64,000 nucleotides of DNA from Stenogyne calaminthoides. Its lineage: Eukaryota; Streptophyta; Magnoliopsida; Lamiales; Lamiaceae. Below, piece by piece: positions 10,687 to 20,650 of the stretch. Within the stretch, counting starts at the first letter, position 1; every line of letters begins with the position of its first letter. The DNA lies in the NCBI GenBank assembly GCA_037126765.1, contig JBBCBC010000024.1, positions 21,115,554-21,179,553 on the forward strand, in the 5' to 3' direction. Made by a program: the position numbers and the translations under genes. The notes under the pieces are model-generated. The model saw nothing but the letters and a program-made list of their open reading frames with translations, was not told where the DNA came from and made no database searches.

Positions 10687-11677
10687 TTAAAGACGCTCCA
10701 AAATGTCATGAGCGTACTTGGCTTGCCCAACAAAAAGTCCATCTGAAGTGTAAGAAACTTCAAGTCCAAGAAAATAGTTGAGTCGGCCGAGATCTTTGAT
10801 GGAAAATTCTCGATGAGTACGAGAAATAAAATTCCGGAGCATGGCAGGGTCATTTCCTATAACAATGATGTCGTCTACATATAATAGAAGGAAAATGACA
10901 GACTTACCCCGAGAAAGATGGAACAAAGATGAATCACAACGACTCTGGCAGAAGCCCAAACTTAATAGATATGTGTTGAAACGTTGAAACCAAGCAAGTG
11001 GAGCTTGGCGAAGTCCGTAAAGAGCCTTTTTAAGGCGACAAACATGATTCGGAAACCGAGCATCCACAAAGCCAGGGGGCTGAGACATGAAAACCGGCTT
11101 ATCAAGATTGCCATTGAGAAATGCTTTCTTGACATCCAATTGATGAAGATGCGGTGGTGGCTTTGGACCGAAAAGAGCCAAGACGATCTGAATATAGTGG
11201 GCGCCTTTAACGAAGTTTGAAAGTATGATGAAAATCAATGCCAGGGATCTGGGTGAAACCCTGAGCAACTAACCGAGCCTTATGACGTTCAACAGAGCCA
11301 TCTGCATGAAACTTTGTTCGAAATACCCATTTGGAACCAACAATGTTCGTGTCCGGAGGTCGAGGAACTAGCTCCCAAGTCTGATTTGATTGTAGGGCGT
11401 CAATTTCCTCCTGCATGGCAGCTAACCACTCAGGGGATTTAGCAGCAGTCTTGAAGCCACGAGGCTCAGAGGCAGCAACGAGAGCAGAGAGTAGAGCGGT
11501 GGAAGTAAGATTGATAGGATAACGGGGCTTGAAGATCCCAGCCTTGGCCCGCGTGGTCATCGGATGAGAGTGTTGATGTCTGATGACCACAAAGTTCTTT
11601 GCCGGTCGGGCGGTGTAGTATTCGTGCCGGCCAAATGCGATAGGGGGCTCGACGGGGTCGTTCAACCAAAGGAGCAT
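10687..11677 (-). pseudogene. Reverse transcriptase of the young Copia element, frameshifted
   Basis: Two overlapping minus frames: 11677-11207 with AKAGIFKPRYP, SKWVFRTKFHADGS and KARLVAQGFTQ, and 11268-10687 with QLDVKKAFLNG, ALYGLRQAPLAWF and YVDD at 10881-10870, then NYFLGLEVS. The switch near 11210-11260 is a frameshift. Catalytic Asp residues are present. The sequence upstream of about 11677 that should encode integrase is missing; the inverted gag block starts instead. Confidence 0.85.
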
Positions 11678-11699
11678 TTGGACTTAATGCATTTGGACC

Positions 11700-12365
11700 A
11701 TTTCGTCATCGGGTAAAACACGATGTATGACTCCGACAAGGCCCACTGGTTCTTGCGTGGTTTGGGTGCTCAGTTTACGAGCTTTGCCGACACTAGAATG
11801 GCGTTGTCTCCGATGCATTGTTTCCGTGATCTTCTTAATCGGGCAAAGGCAAGACGATCTTATGCATGTGGCTATGGAGGGTAATTCGCTTCCTCCCCGC
11901 CGCCTTTTTACGCCTATTAACGACGGTGTCGCGGCGAAATCAAACTCGTGCCAACAACACGGGTCACCCCCGTGGCCCCTCCCACCGTCCTCAACAAAGC
12001 AGGTGGCAACTCTCGTGGTTCGCCCAAGATGGGGAACCAAGGCAAACAGGTGGTGGACGTCGATATGGGTCCTCGCCGCCAAATTTGTCGTGCGATCACT
12101 ATGCCGATAAATGCCCACAATTTTCAATGCTCGCCAGGCAACTTCTTCTCGCAAATCTAGCAAAAGCATTCAACTCTCAATTAAGACTGCTTCGATCCCT
12201 GCCTCGACCGGGTATTTGGACTCGGGTGCCTCTGCTCACATGACAAATCGAGACCGTGACTTGACTCTTATGAGCCATATTCTGGTAACGGTTCAGTAAT
12301 TGTTGGTAATGGGAATTCTTTACATATTTCGCATGTTGGCACTAGTCAGATTTCTGATGATGTTA
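11700..12365 (+). pseudogene. Inverted gag (middle to C-terminus) and aspartic protease of the young Copia element
   Basis: On the plus strand, against the RT: HWFLRGLG...FADTRMALSP (mid-gag) from about 11743, a Gly/Arg/Pro-rich tract, a partial zinc knuckle near DHYADKCPQF, then the protease motif YLDSGASAHMT with DSG at 12219-12227, running to ISDDVKLL directly at the PBS complement. Frames change several times. Gag forms the capsid and the protease cleaves the polyprotein. In normal Copia elements all of this precedes integrase on the same strand; here it is flipped. Confidence 0.85.
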
Positions 12366-12370
12366 AATTG

Positions 12371-12381
12371 CTCTGATACCA
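12371..12381 (-). other. Primer binding site (initiator tRNA-Met)
   Basis: Minus-strand TGGTATCAGAG touching the LTR at 12382. Confidence 0.85.
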
Positions 12382-12571
12382 TGTGAATGTGATTAGGAAA
12401 TCACTCTTGATTGGTGATTAGGGAAGATAGAAATATATACAATCATGTACAAAGAAGTTTCCGTAATTAGAGGAAACCAAATCAAAGGAAAATTAAATAC
12501 AAAGTAAATGCAAGATACAAAGAATATGTACAATCCAAAATTATATGAATTAGTCAACACTTCCCTTAATA
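12382..12571 (-). repeat. 5' LTR of the young Copia element
   Basis: 190 bp directly following the PBS complement CTCTGATACCA at 12371-12381. Same sequence as the left LTR, as far as can be compared by eye. Confidence 0.9.
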
Positions 12572-13590
12572 CCTTAAATAGGATCGTGTGTGGTTAGTAA
12601 TTATTGCTTTGACTTATGACGGGTAGAGAATCAATGAGATTCAATACTTTATATCTTGGGCAATGTTATTGGTCACATGCGATTGCTAAGATTTAATACG
12701 AAGAATTGTGTGCAAGTACGCTTGTTCGATTTGCCCCCTTGGGAGGTTCATAAGATTTATCATATCAAATCTTGCAAGTGGAATTAGTTTCCGGTATGGA
12801 TAATAATGTTGAACCGTTCATTGACCAAGGACAAAAGATATTAATTAAAGGAAAGTTGTTTCAGTGGCTTGAATTAATTAATGGGCTGGATAATCTTAAA
12901 CGCGGGAAATAATAACCAGGAGCCATATTAACAGTAATATGGGTTAAGATGGATAGTGCAATATTAATTATTCAGTGGGATTAATTAATATTTATGAGCT
13001 TGAATAATATTGTGGCTCAATATTAGATATTCAAAGTCCATTAGAAGGTCCAATCTTAATTCTCCTAAAGGCCCCTCAAGTAGCCCAAGCATAATGTCCA
13101 ATAACTGAAAAAGGTGTTTAAAATAAAATAAATTATGGTTGCTTATTTTTTCCAATTTTTCGAAAAATACAAATAAAAGAGGGAGAAAGATTTTCTTTGA
13201 ATTTTGTTATGGAATGAGGATAAGTATTCTTGGAATACAAGATTATCTCATTAAATTCAAGAAATCTCTCACTTGGCTATTTGTTGGGAAATTTCAAAAA
13301 TTATGAGAAATAAAGGGAAATAAAGATTTTCTTGATTTTCTTGAAAATATATTATGGAAGATATGTATTCTTGGAATACAAGTATATCTCATAAATTCAA
13401 GAAGATCCAAATCTTGAAATCTTTATCCTAAAATTTCGAAAATACCATAACAATAAGAGAGTATGATTTTTATGGAAAATTTTAATTAAGGAGAAAAGAA
13501 TATATGAGATATATATTCAAGATTTCTTGGAGATCAAGAAAGAGATTTTCTCTCCCTTTTTTCCTAGCAAAAAATCGGCCACCACCCTCT

Positions 13591-13598
13591 TATAAATA
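13591..13598 (+). promoter_or_regulatory. TATA box of LTR-A copy 1
   Basis: TATAAATA in the expected U3 position of the LTR, conserved in the other LTR-A copies (minus 51486-51479, and near 29782-29774). Confidence 0.6.
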
Positions 13599-13735
13599 GG
13601 GGATAATTTTTTAATCCCCATGTGTAATTCCATGTGTTGAAAAAATTAGAAATCCACAAAGGTGGTGCAACATAATTTTATTTTTCTTTTTGTTAAATTG
13701 TTTGCGATTTCCTACCACCGGATTGTTGAACAATT

Positions 13736-15038
13736 ATGTAAAATTTTGATTTGTCTTTCAATCTAGGTCGTGTCGCACCATTTTATGAAAAAAAAAAGTT
13801 GAATAAAATAAAGAGATTCAACTGTGAATTCTGTAAAGAGTGATTATCAAGGAGTCGAGCCGAGTGGGCACTTGGTGGTTGGTCCATCTAATTCTAAACC
13901 CATAGGTCGTACAACCGAACGCGTCAAGTGGACAACGAGCTCGATCGGCTCCCACCATAGCTCGGGAGTCCACCAACCTTGGTGGCAACGACGATTTTCC
14001 GTACGAGTGTCAGACGCTGCAGTCGAAAATACAAGAGTACTTATATTTAATGCTTTTGTATCAGCCACGGGTTCGTTGATTGGTGGCGGGTAGGCCTGCA
14101 ACCTCTGTGGCGCCAAAAATAGACTTGCAACCAGGAGAACCCGATCCAATAAATCGAAAATTACGGATAACTTCAAAAGCCAACTTCAGCATAAATTTCA
14201 TAAACTCGGCTAATGAGAGCTGATTCATAAGCAGTTAATTATATAAGCACTCAATGAGCTCATAAAAAAATACTCAAGAAATTTCATATAAAATTTAGTG
14301 TGCAATTTGTAGATTGAGTCTCAATATATCTTCTCATTTTACAAATGTCTCGATTGAACGTTCAATCTTTTTATATTTTTTTCAATTCAATGAAATCTAT
14401 TAATGCTCACAAATTACTATCTTTTTAGTAAGAGTAGATCTAGTGTGAAAATTTTCATGTATGAAAATTTTTATATATGTAAATTTATAAAATGGTCTTA
14501 AATCAACCATCTACACCCTAAACACTAAATAATGAACCCTAAATTATGACATATTCGGGCCGGGTGAACCATGAACCACTTGGGCCGAATGAACCATGAA
14601 CCACTCAATTTTGTATTACCTTCACCAATTACAGAATTTAGTTGTAAATTAAAAAAAATTTATGTATGAAAATTTTCATACTAGACTTTGTCTTTTAATA
14701 AACTACTAGTAACATAAAATAATGTATTTATAAAAGTATATGCATTTAATATAAATACAGCAAACGGTCAAATGTACATGAACTGTATTATCTTGGGAAA
14801 ATAATGCACGAAAATAGTGAACATTAATGAAGAAACACGCTATTTAGTTGGAAAGGGGGAAAAACTCGTGTTCCTTTTTTTCCCTATATTTATAGTTTTC
14901 TTTTCGTAGCGTTCTACAACCTTCTCTCACAATTTGCATGTGAATGTGATAGAGCAAATTTCCACTTTTACATTTTGTAATCTATGATTGATCTGGATCA
15001 GGTGTTTCGTGCACTTTATATTGTATTTTTAAAATATA
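13736..15038. other. Spacer without supported genes
   Basis: An open frame at 13824-14093 and its antisense show no family motif. From about 14200 the sequence is AT-rich with scattered short repeats. I see no element ends apart from the MITE that starts at 15039. Confidence 0.45.
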
Positions 15039-15278
15039 CTTCCTCTGTTCTATTTTAAATTGTTCATTTACTATTTGGCTCGTATTTTAGCGAGCGAGTT
15101 GTTTATTAGTATTTAAAATGATAAAAAAAAAAAATTAAGGTGTGGTATGATAGTCCTACCCTTCATGTATCTTACACTTTCTTAAAAGTCACTTATAATT
15201 TCATATACTAATAAACGATTCGCTCGTTAAAACAAGAGCGAAAAGTGAAACAGCCAAACAAAAACAAGACGGAGGTAG
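15039..15278. mobile_element. Stowaway-type MITE (Tc1/mariner), 240 bp
   Basis: Ends CTTCCTCTGTTC... and ...GACGGAGGTAG, the Stowaway CTCCCTCCGTCC-like terminus, with long imperfect inverted repeats (ATTTGGCTCG against the complement of GCCAAAC) and a TA duplication on both sides (15037-15038, 15279-15280). It encodes nothing and would be moved by a mariner transposase. Confidence 0.88.
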
Positions 15279-15796
15279 TACAATTTATTATATTAAAAAT
15301 ATACAATTTATTTTTTAGTGGAAAACAATGCAACAAGTTGTATATTTAAAAAAAACACTATAAAGTGCACGGTGCACCTGATTTGCACAGGAGACCCACT
15401 TTGTAATCTACCAATGGAGTGGTCACATGTACACACAGGTGCACTGTGCACTCATAGTACATTTTAGAATCGTGCAATTTATTATGTTGAAAAGTGCAAC
15501 TTATTTTCATTGAATCGTGCAACTATCTTTTTCATATCACTACAAAAAAGATGGGGTTTAACAACGGTTTTAGCGCCGAAAAAAACCGTCGCTTCCGACA
15601 TTAGTTTTGGCGACGGAAAATAATCCGTCGTTGAATCGAGGGTCGCTAATCGTAGCGACGATTTTTGTGACTGTCGCTGTTTAGCGACGGATTAGCAACG
15701 GTTTTTTTTATTTAATTTTTTTTTTAATTAATTTTTTTTTATTATATATGTCGCTAAAACTGTCTCTAATCCATCTCTAAAGCTTGAATTTATGAA

Positions 15797-16012
15797 AAAA
15801 ATGGCTCGCGGTGGTTCGAACCCGAGCCCAGGGGGCGCCCCAGTGGGCACCGAACCACCCAAACCACGGACCATCTCGAACCCAACCACCAAGCATATCA
15901 TATATAAGTCACCAAGCCTCCCAATTAAATGAGGCAAATTTTCGATCCCAAGGGGGACCGAACACGGGACCTATGGGCGCCTGAGTGGGGATCAAACCGC
16001 TCGGGCACTTGT
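15797..16012 (-). repeat. tRNA-like (SINE-like) block inside CACTA-1
   Basis: Read on the minus strand it begins AAGTGCCCGAGCGGTTTGA, like the A box of tRNA-Ser/Leu, and about 40 bases on has GTGTTCGGTCCCC, like a B box. It ends in a T run next to GCGAGCC. The same block is present in CACTA-2 (26670-26880). It may be an old SINE insertion or a native part of the CACTA family. Confidence 0.4.
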
Positions 16013-16379
16013 TTTCTTGCGTTTATTTAATGAAATTAATTCTATGTCCTAAAAATCAATTTTTTTCAATTTTTTTTTAAAATCCTCAATTATCTAATTT
16101 AATGATTTAACCACATTTTAATATAATAATTTTAATTTTAATTTATTTATAAATTTAAATTAAATTGTATTATATTAAAATTACATTTATTTATTTTTAA
16201 TTCATTTTTTTCACTTTTTTTTAAAAAAATTATTTCATTTGTTTAATTTAACTATCTAATAATCTTTAAAATACTAAATATATATATTTTTTACTTTATA
16301 AATTATAAATAAATAATTATATTCTTTGAAAATTGTATATGTCCTAAAAGATTATTTTTTTTTAAAATAAATACTACTT

Positions 16380-18460
16380 CTATTTAAAAAAGTACTACTT
16401 TCTATTTAAACAAGAAATATTTCTAACAAGTACTACTTTTCATTTATACAAGCAATACTTTCTATTTAAACAAGTAACACTTTTAATTTAAACAAATAAT
16501 GCTTTTCATTTAACCAAGTACTACTTTTCTATTTAAACGAGTACTACTTCTCTATTTAAACAAGTAGTACTTTTCTATTTAAACAAGTACTACTTTTCAT
16601 TTAAACAAGTAATACTTTTCTATTTAAACAACTACTACTTTTCTATTTAAACAAGCAATATTTTTCATTTAACAAGTAATACCTTTCATTTAAATAAATA
16701 ATACATTTCATTTAAACAAGTATGAATTTTATATTTAAACAAGTACTACTTTTCATTTAAGCAAGTAATACTTTCTATTTAAACAAGTATTACTATTCAT
16801 TTAAACAAGTATTACTTTTTTATTTTAACAAGTACTACTTCTCATTTAAACAAGTAATACCTTTCATTTAAATAAATAATACCTTTCATTTAAACAAGTA
16901 CTACTTTTCATTTAAACATGTACTACTTTTCTATTTAAACAAGTAATACTTTTCTATTTAAACAAATACTATTTTTCTATTTAAACAAGTAATACTTTTA
17001 ATTTAACAAGTAATACTTTTCATTTAAACAAGTACTACTTTTCTATTTAAACAAGCACTACTTCTATTTAAACAAGTACTACTTTTCTATTTAAACAAGT
17101 AATACTTTTCTATTTAAACAAGTACTACTTTTGTTTAAACAAGTACTACTTTTCATTTAAACAAGTACTACTTTTCTATTTAAACAAGTAATACTTTTTA
17201 TTTAACAAGTAATAGTTTTCATTTTAACAAGTAATACCTTTCATTTAAATAAATAATATTTTTCATTTAAACAAGTACTACATTCTATTTAAACAAGTAC
17301 TACTTTTCATTTAAACAAGTACTACTTTTCTATTTAAACAAGTAATATTTTTCTATTTAAACAAGTACTACTTTTTAATTAAACAAGTACTACTTTTCTT
17401 TAAAAAGTACTACTTTTCTATTTAAACAAGTAATACTTTTCATTTAACAAGTAATACTTTTCATTTCAACAAGTAATACCTTTCATTTAAATAAATAATA
17501 CTTTTCATTTAAACAAGTACTAATTTTCTATTTAAACAAGTACTACTTTTCATTTAAACAAGTACTATTTTTCTATTTAAAAGAGTAATACTTTTTTAGT
17601 TAACAAGTACTACTTTTTATTTAAACAAGTACTACTTTTCATTTAAACAAGTACTACTTTTCTATTTAAACAAGTAATACTTTTCATTTAACAAGTAATA
17701 CTTTTCATTTCAACAAGTAATAACTTTCATTTAAATAAATAATACTTTTCATTTAAACAAGTACTACTTTTCTATTTAAACAAGTATTACTATTCATTTA
17801 AACAAGTACTACTTTTCTATTTAAATAAGTAATATTATTTTTTTAACAAGTAATACTTTTCATTTAAACAAGTAATACCTTTCATTTAAACAAGTAATAC
17901 TTTCTATTATTTAAGCAATACTTTTAATTTAACCAAGTACTACTTTTTATTTAAACAAATACTACTTTTCTGTTTAAACAAGTAATTTTTTTCTATTTAA
18001 ACAAGTAATACTTTTAATTTAAACAAGTACTACTTTTCATTTAAACAAGTACTATTTTTTATTTAAACAACTACCACTTTTCTATTTAAACAAGTAATAC
18101 TTTTCATTTAACAATTAATACTTTTCATTTAAACAAGTAATACCTTTCATTTAAACAAGTAATACTTTCTATTATTTAAATAATAATTTAAATTTAAACA
18201 AGTAATATTTTTCATTTAACCAAGTACTACTTTTCTATTTAAACAAGTACTACTTTTCTATTTAAACAAGTAACACTTTTCTATTTAAACAAGTAATATT
18301 TTCCATTTAAACAAGTACTACTTTTCATTTAAACAAGTACTACTTTTCTATTTAAATAAGTACTACTTTTCTATTTAAACTTAAGTAATATTGTTCGTTT
18401 AACAAGTAATACTTTCATTTAAACAAGTACTACTTTTCTATTTAAACAAGTACTACTTTT
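16380..18460. repeat. Minisatellite array of a 23-bp unit
   Basis: About 2 kb of imperfect copies of TTTAAACAAGTACTACTTTTC plus two bases, with variants such as AGTAATACTTTTCAT. It lies wholly within CACTA-1. Short stretches of the same unit recur outside the element at about 19795-20000. Confidence 0.92.
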
Positions 18461-19331
18461 AGTCAATATATATATTTAAATATACTATGAATTAAATTTT
18501 ATATCATAAATTCTTCGAAATAGATTTGACTACGATCACGTGGAACTCTTCTCCAAGTGATTATAAATTAACACGGTAAGGTGCATTAAAAATAATTAAA
18601 AAACCTAGTATAATCCTGAAACATAAAAAAAAAATACATAATTAATATTTTAAAAAAAAATTAAAAAAATTAAAAAAGAAAATTTTAAAATAAATTTAAA
18701 ATTAAAAATAAAAACTTCTCTAATCCTTTTTATCGTCAAAAAAAAACAAGGGTTAGTCCAAAACGTTGCTAAAACCGTAGCTTTCGCTATTTATTTAAAA
18801 CCGTCGCTAAAACTATTGACTTTTGACCATTTAACCGTAAACCGTCGTAAAAATGATCACTATTTAAAAAGTAAATCGCTAATTTAATTTCAGTAAAAAT
18901 CTTATTTTTGTAGTGTATTAATTTTCATTTAAATAAATTACACTTTTCTACGATTTAAAATATTTAAACAACCCGGATGCATAAAACTTAGCCCTACCAA
19001 TGATATATGGATCATGTGTCAATAAAAAAAAGATAGGGGTCAATTCCATATAAACACACGACCTTTACGCTCAATATTAATTTAATCACGATTTTTTATA
19101 TTTTTGTAAAAGAGTGCCACTAAACACACCCCAAAATCCTCTAAACACACCCCATTTGTTAAGCACACTCCAATAAAATTTAAAAATTAAATTGTATTAC
19201 TAAACACACCCCATTTCTTTCCTATTATATCATTTCTCTATTAAAATTGAAAAATAAACTACCTTTCATTTTCTCATGAATATTTCATTTGATTTCAGAC
19301 TTAAATTTAAAATTTGCATACCTTCATTTTA

Positions 19332-19383
19332 TTATCGAGTTTTTGTGAGCGAAGTTGTTTATTAGTATTTCAAATGATAAAAG
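19332..19383. repeat. Fragment of the Stowaway-type MITE
   Basis: Shares GCGA-GTTGTTTATTAGTATTT and ATGATAAAA with the centre of the MITE at 15039-15278. No ends are present. Confidence 0.45.
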
Positions 19384-19794
19384 TAATTATTAAGGGGTAT
19401 TATAGATTTCTCATTTTTAAATCTTTCAAAATTATTTTAATTTCAAATACTAATTTTTTATTTAAACGCGTTTCTTTTTAAGTATTCATTAATTTTTTAT
19501 GAAAAAATTCTTAGAATTTTATATAAATTCAGAAATATATTATAAAAAAATCAACTAATTTTTTTCAAATATAAATAAATTTAAAAAATTAATTTTAAAA
19601 AAATTTCCAAAATCATAAAAAAGGCTAAATACAAAATAAAAATATTAAATCAACTAAATTTTTTCGATAAAGTTAAATAAAATCGCAAAATATTAAAAAA
19701 ACATATATGTTGGGATATTTTAGTTTTGATTAAAACATTATCAACTTTTAACGTTTAATTAAACAAGTTGAGGGGGAACGGAGAACAAATTGAC

Positions 19795-20650
19795 TACTTT
19801 TCATTTAAACAAGTACTATTTTTATTTAAACAAATAACTTTCATTTAAACAAGTAATACTTTTCATTTAAACAATTAATACTTTTTATTTAAACAAGTAA
19901 TACTTTTTCTATTTAAACAAGTAATATTTTCTATTATTTAAATAATAATTTAAATTTTTCATTTAAACAAAAAGAAGATATTTTCATTTAAACAAGTGAA
20001 ATTAAAACAAATATTCAATTTAAACAAGAAATACACACATATATTCAAAAGTGTTCTACTAGATTTTATATCCTAGCTTATTTAAACAGTTAGAAACCAA
20101 ACAACCTTATACCCAAACCAGGTTGGTAGGTTTTAATTTAGAACATCAAGCAATCCCGAAAAGGGTCGGCAATCCCGTGAGGGTGATAAGTCCCGATTTT
20201 CGGTAAACATTTAAACAAGCAATCCCGTGAGGGTGATAAGTCCCGCTGGTTTTTAATGCCCCATGAAAACAAGTCCGAAAATAAATCTTGTGTTTTTCAT
20301 TTAAATAAGCATAACACACATCGTTCTTAAAAGCAAAAAAAAATTGAATACTTTCTACTTTGTTTTTATATCTATTTAACGTGCAAATGGGTTTTCAAAC
20401 GGGACCATCAATTGGTTCAAAGCGGACGTGGGGTACATTATTACTTTTCTTGATCGTGCTTTTTAAACAAAAGTACTATTTTTCGATTTAAACAAGCATA
20501 ATCTTTTCCCAACCGATTGATTTCTAAAAAACAAGTGAAACCGATCTTTTAAATCAAAACCCATTTTAGTAAAAATGCATATATGTTTAAATGAAGCTAA
20601 TGTATGGAGATAACAATACTATGAATTAACATTTTTATATCATTTAAACA
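19795..20650. repeat. Interleaved 23-bp satellite units and SIRE-type LTR fragments
   Basis: Pieces of the CACTA-1 unit (CATTTAAACAAG) alternate within tens of bases with pieces of an LTR also seen at 22500-22900 (CAATCCCGTGAGGGTGATAAG, ACACACATCGTTCTTAAAAG). Neither sequence is continuous. Confidence 0.5.

Larger units (their letters stand above)
9724..12571 (-). mobile_element. Young 2.85-kb Copia element with inverted gag-protease block
   Basis: Two 190-bp LTRs (9724-9913, 12382-12571) that look identical, flanked by exact CCTTA duplications (9719-9723, 12572-12576), inside LTR-A. PBS (minus, 12381-12371) and polypurine tract (minus, G-run 9914-9919) orient the element leftwards. RT and RNase H are on the minus strand (11677-9921), but the gag-protease segment (about 11700-12365) is on the plus strand and abuts the PBS. 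Integrase and the N-terminal gag are absent. Identical LTRs imply a recent insertion, so the scrambled form was mobilised as it stands, presumably with enzymes supplied by other copies. Confidence 0.9.
9291..13735 (+). repeat. LTR-A copy 1 (Tork-type Copia LTR), split by a younger element
   Basis: Begins TGTTGGGGTTATACTGG at 9291, the same start as the reverse-orientation copies ending at 45465 and 52921. The two halves, 9291-9723 and 12572 to about 13735, join cleanly when the element 9724-12571 and one CCTTA are removed, matching the uninterrupted solo copy at 51088-52921. About 1.6 of 1.83 kb is present; similarity fades near 13735 so the 3' end is lost or divergent. No coding internal region of this copy is seen. 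Confidence 0.8.
15538..18915. mobile_element. Non-autonomous CACTA element (CACTA-1), 3378 bp
   Basis: Begins CACTACAAAAAAGATGG at 15538 and ends TTTTTGTAGTG at 18915, with the 3-bp duplication TAT at 15535-15537 and 18916-18918. Subterminal regions carry many copies of ACGGTTTTAGCGAC-like motifs (15560-15710 and 18770-18880), typical of En/Spm transposase binding. No transposase exon is present; the interior is a conserved 0.2-kb block, AT-rich DNA and a 2-kb minisatellite. The subterminal motif and the conserved block link it to CACTA-2 at 26218. Confidence 0.92.

Noticed and set aside
13824..14176. Open frames on both strands near 14 kb
   Set aside because: No recognisable domain, no conserved neighbour, and both strands are open, as expected from local composition.
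15797..16012. tRNA gene
   Set aside because: A- and B-box-like motifs are present but I could not fold an acceptor stem or anticodon arm; SINE-like is the better reading.
16380..18460. CRISPR array
   Set aside because: Units are contiguous 23-bp repeats without unique spacers, in plant DNA within a CACTA element.
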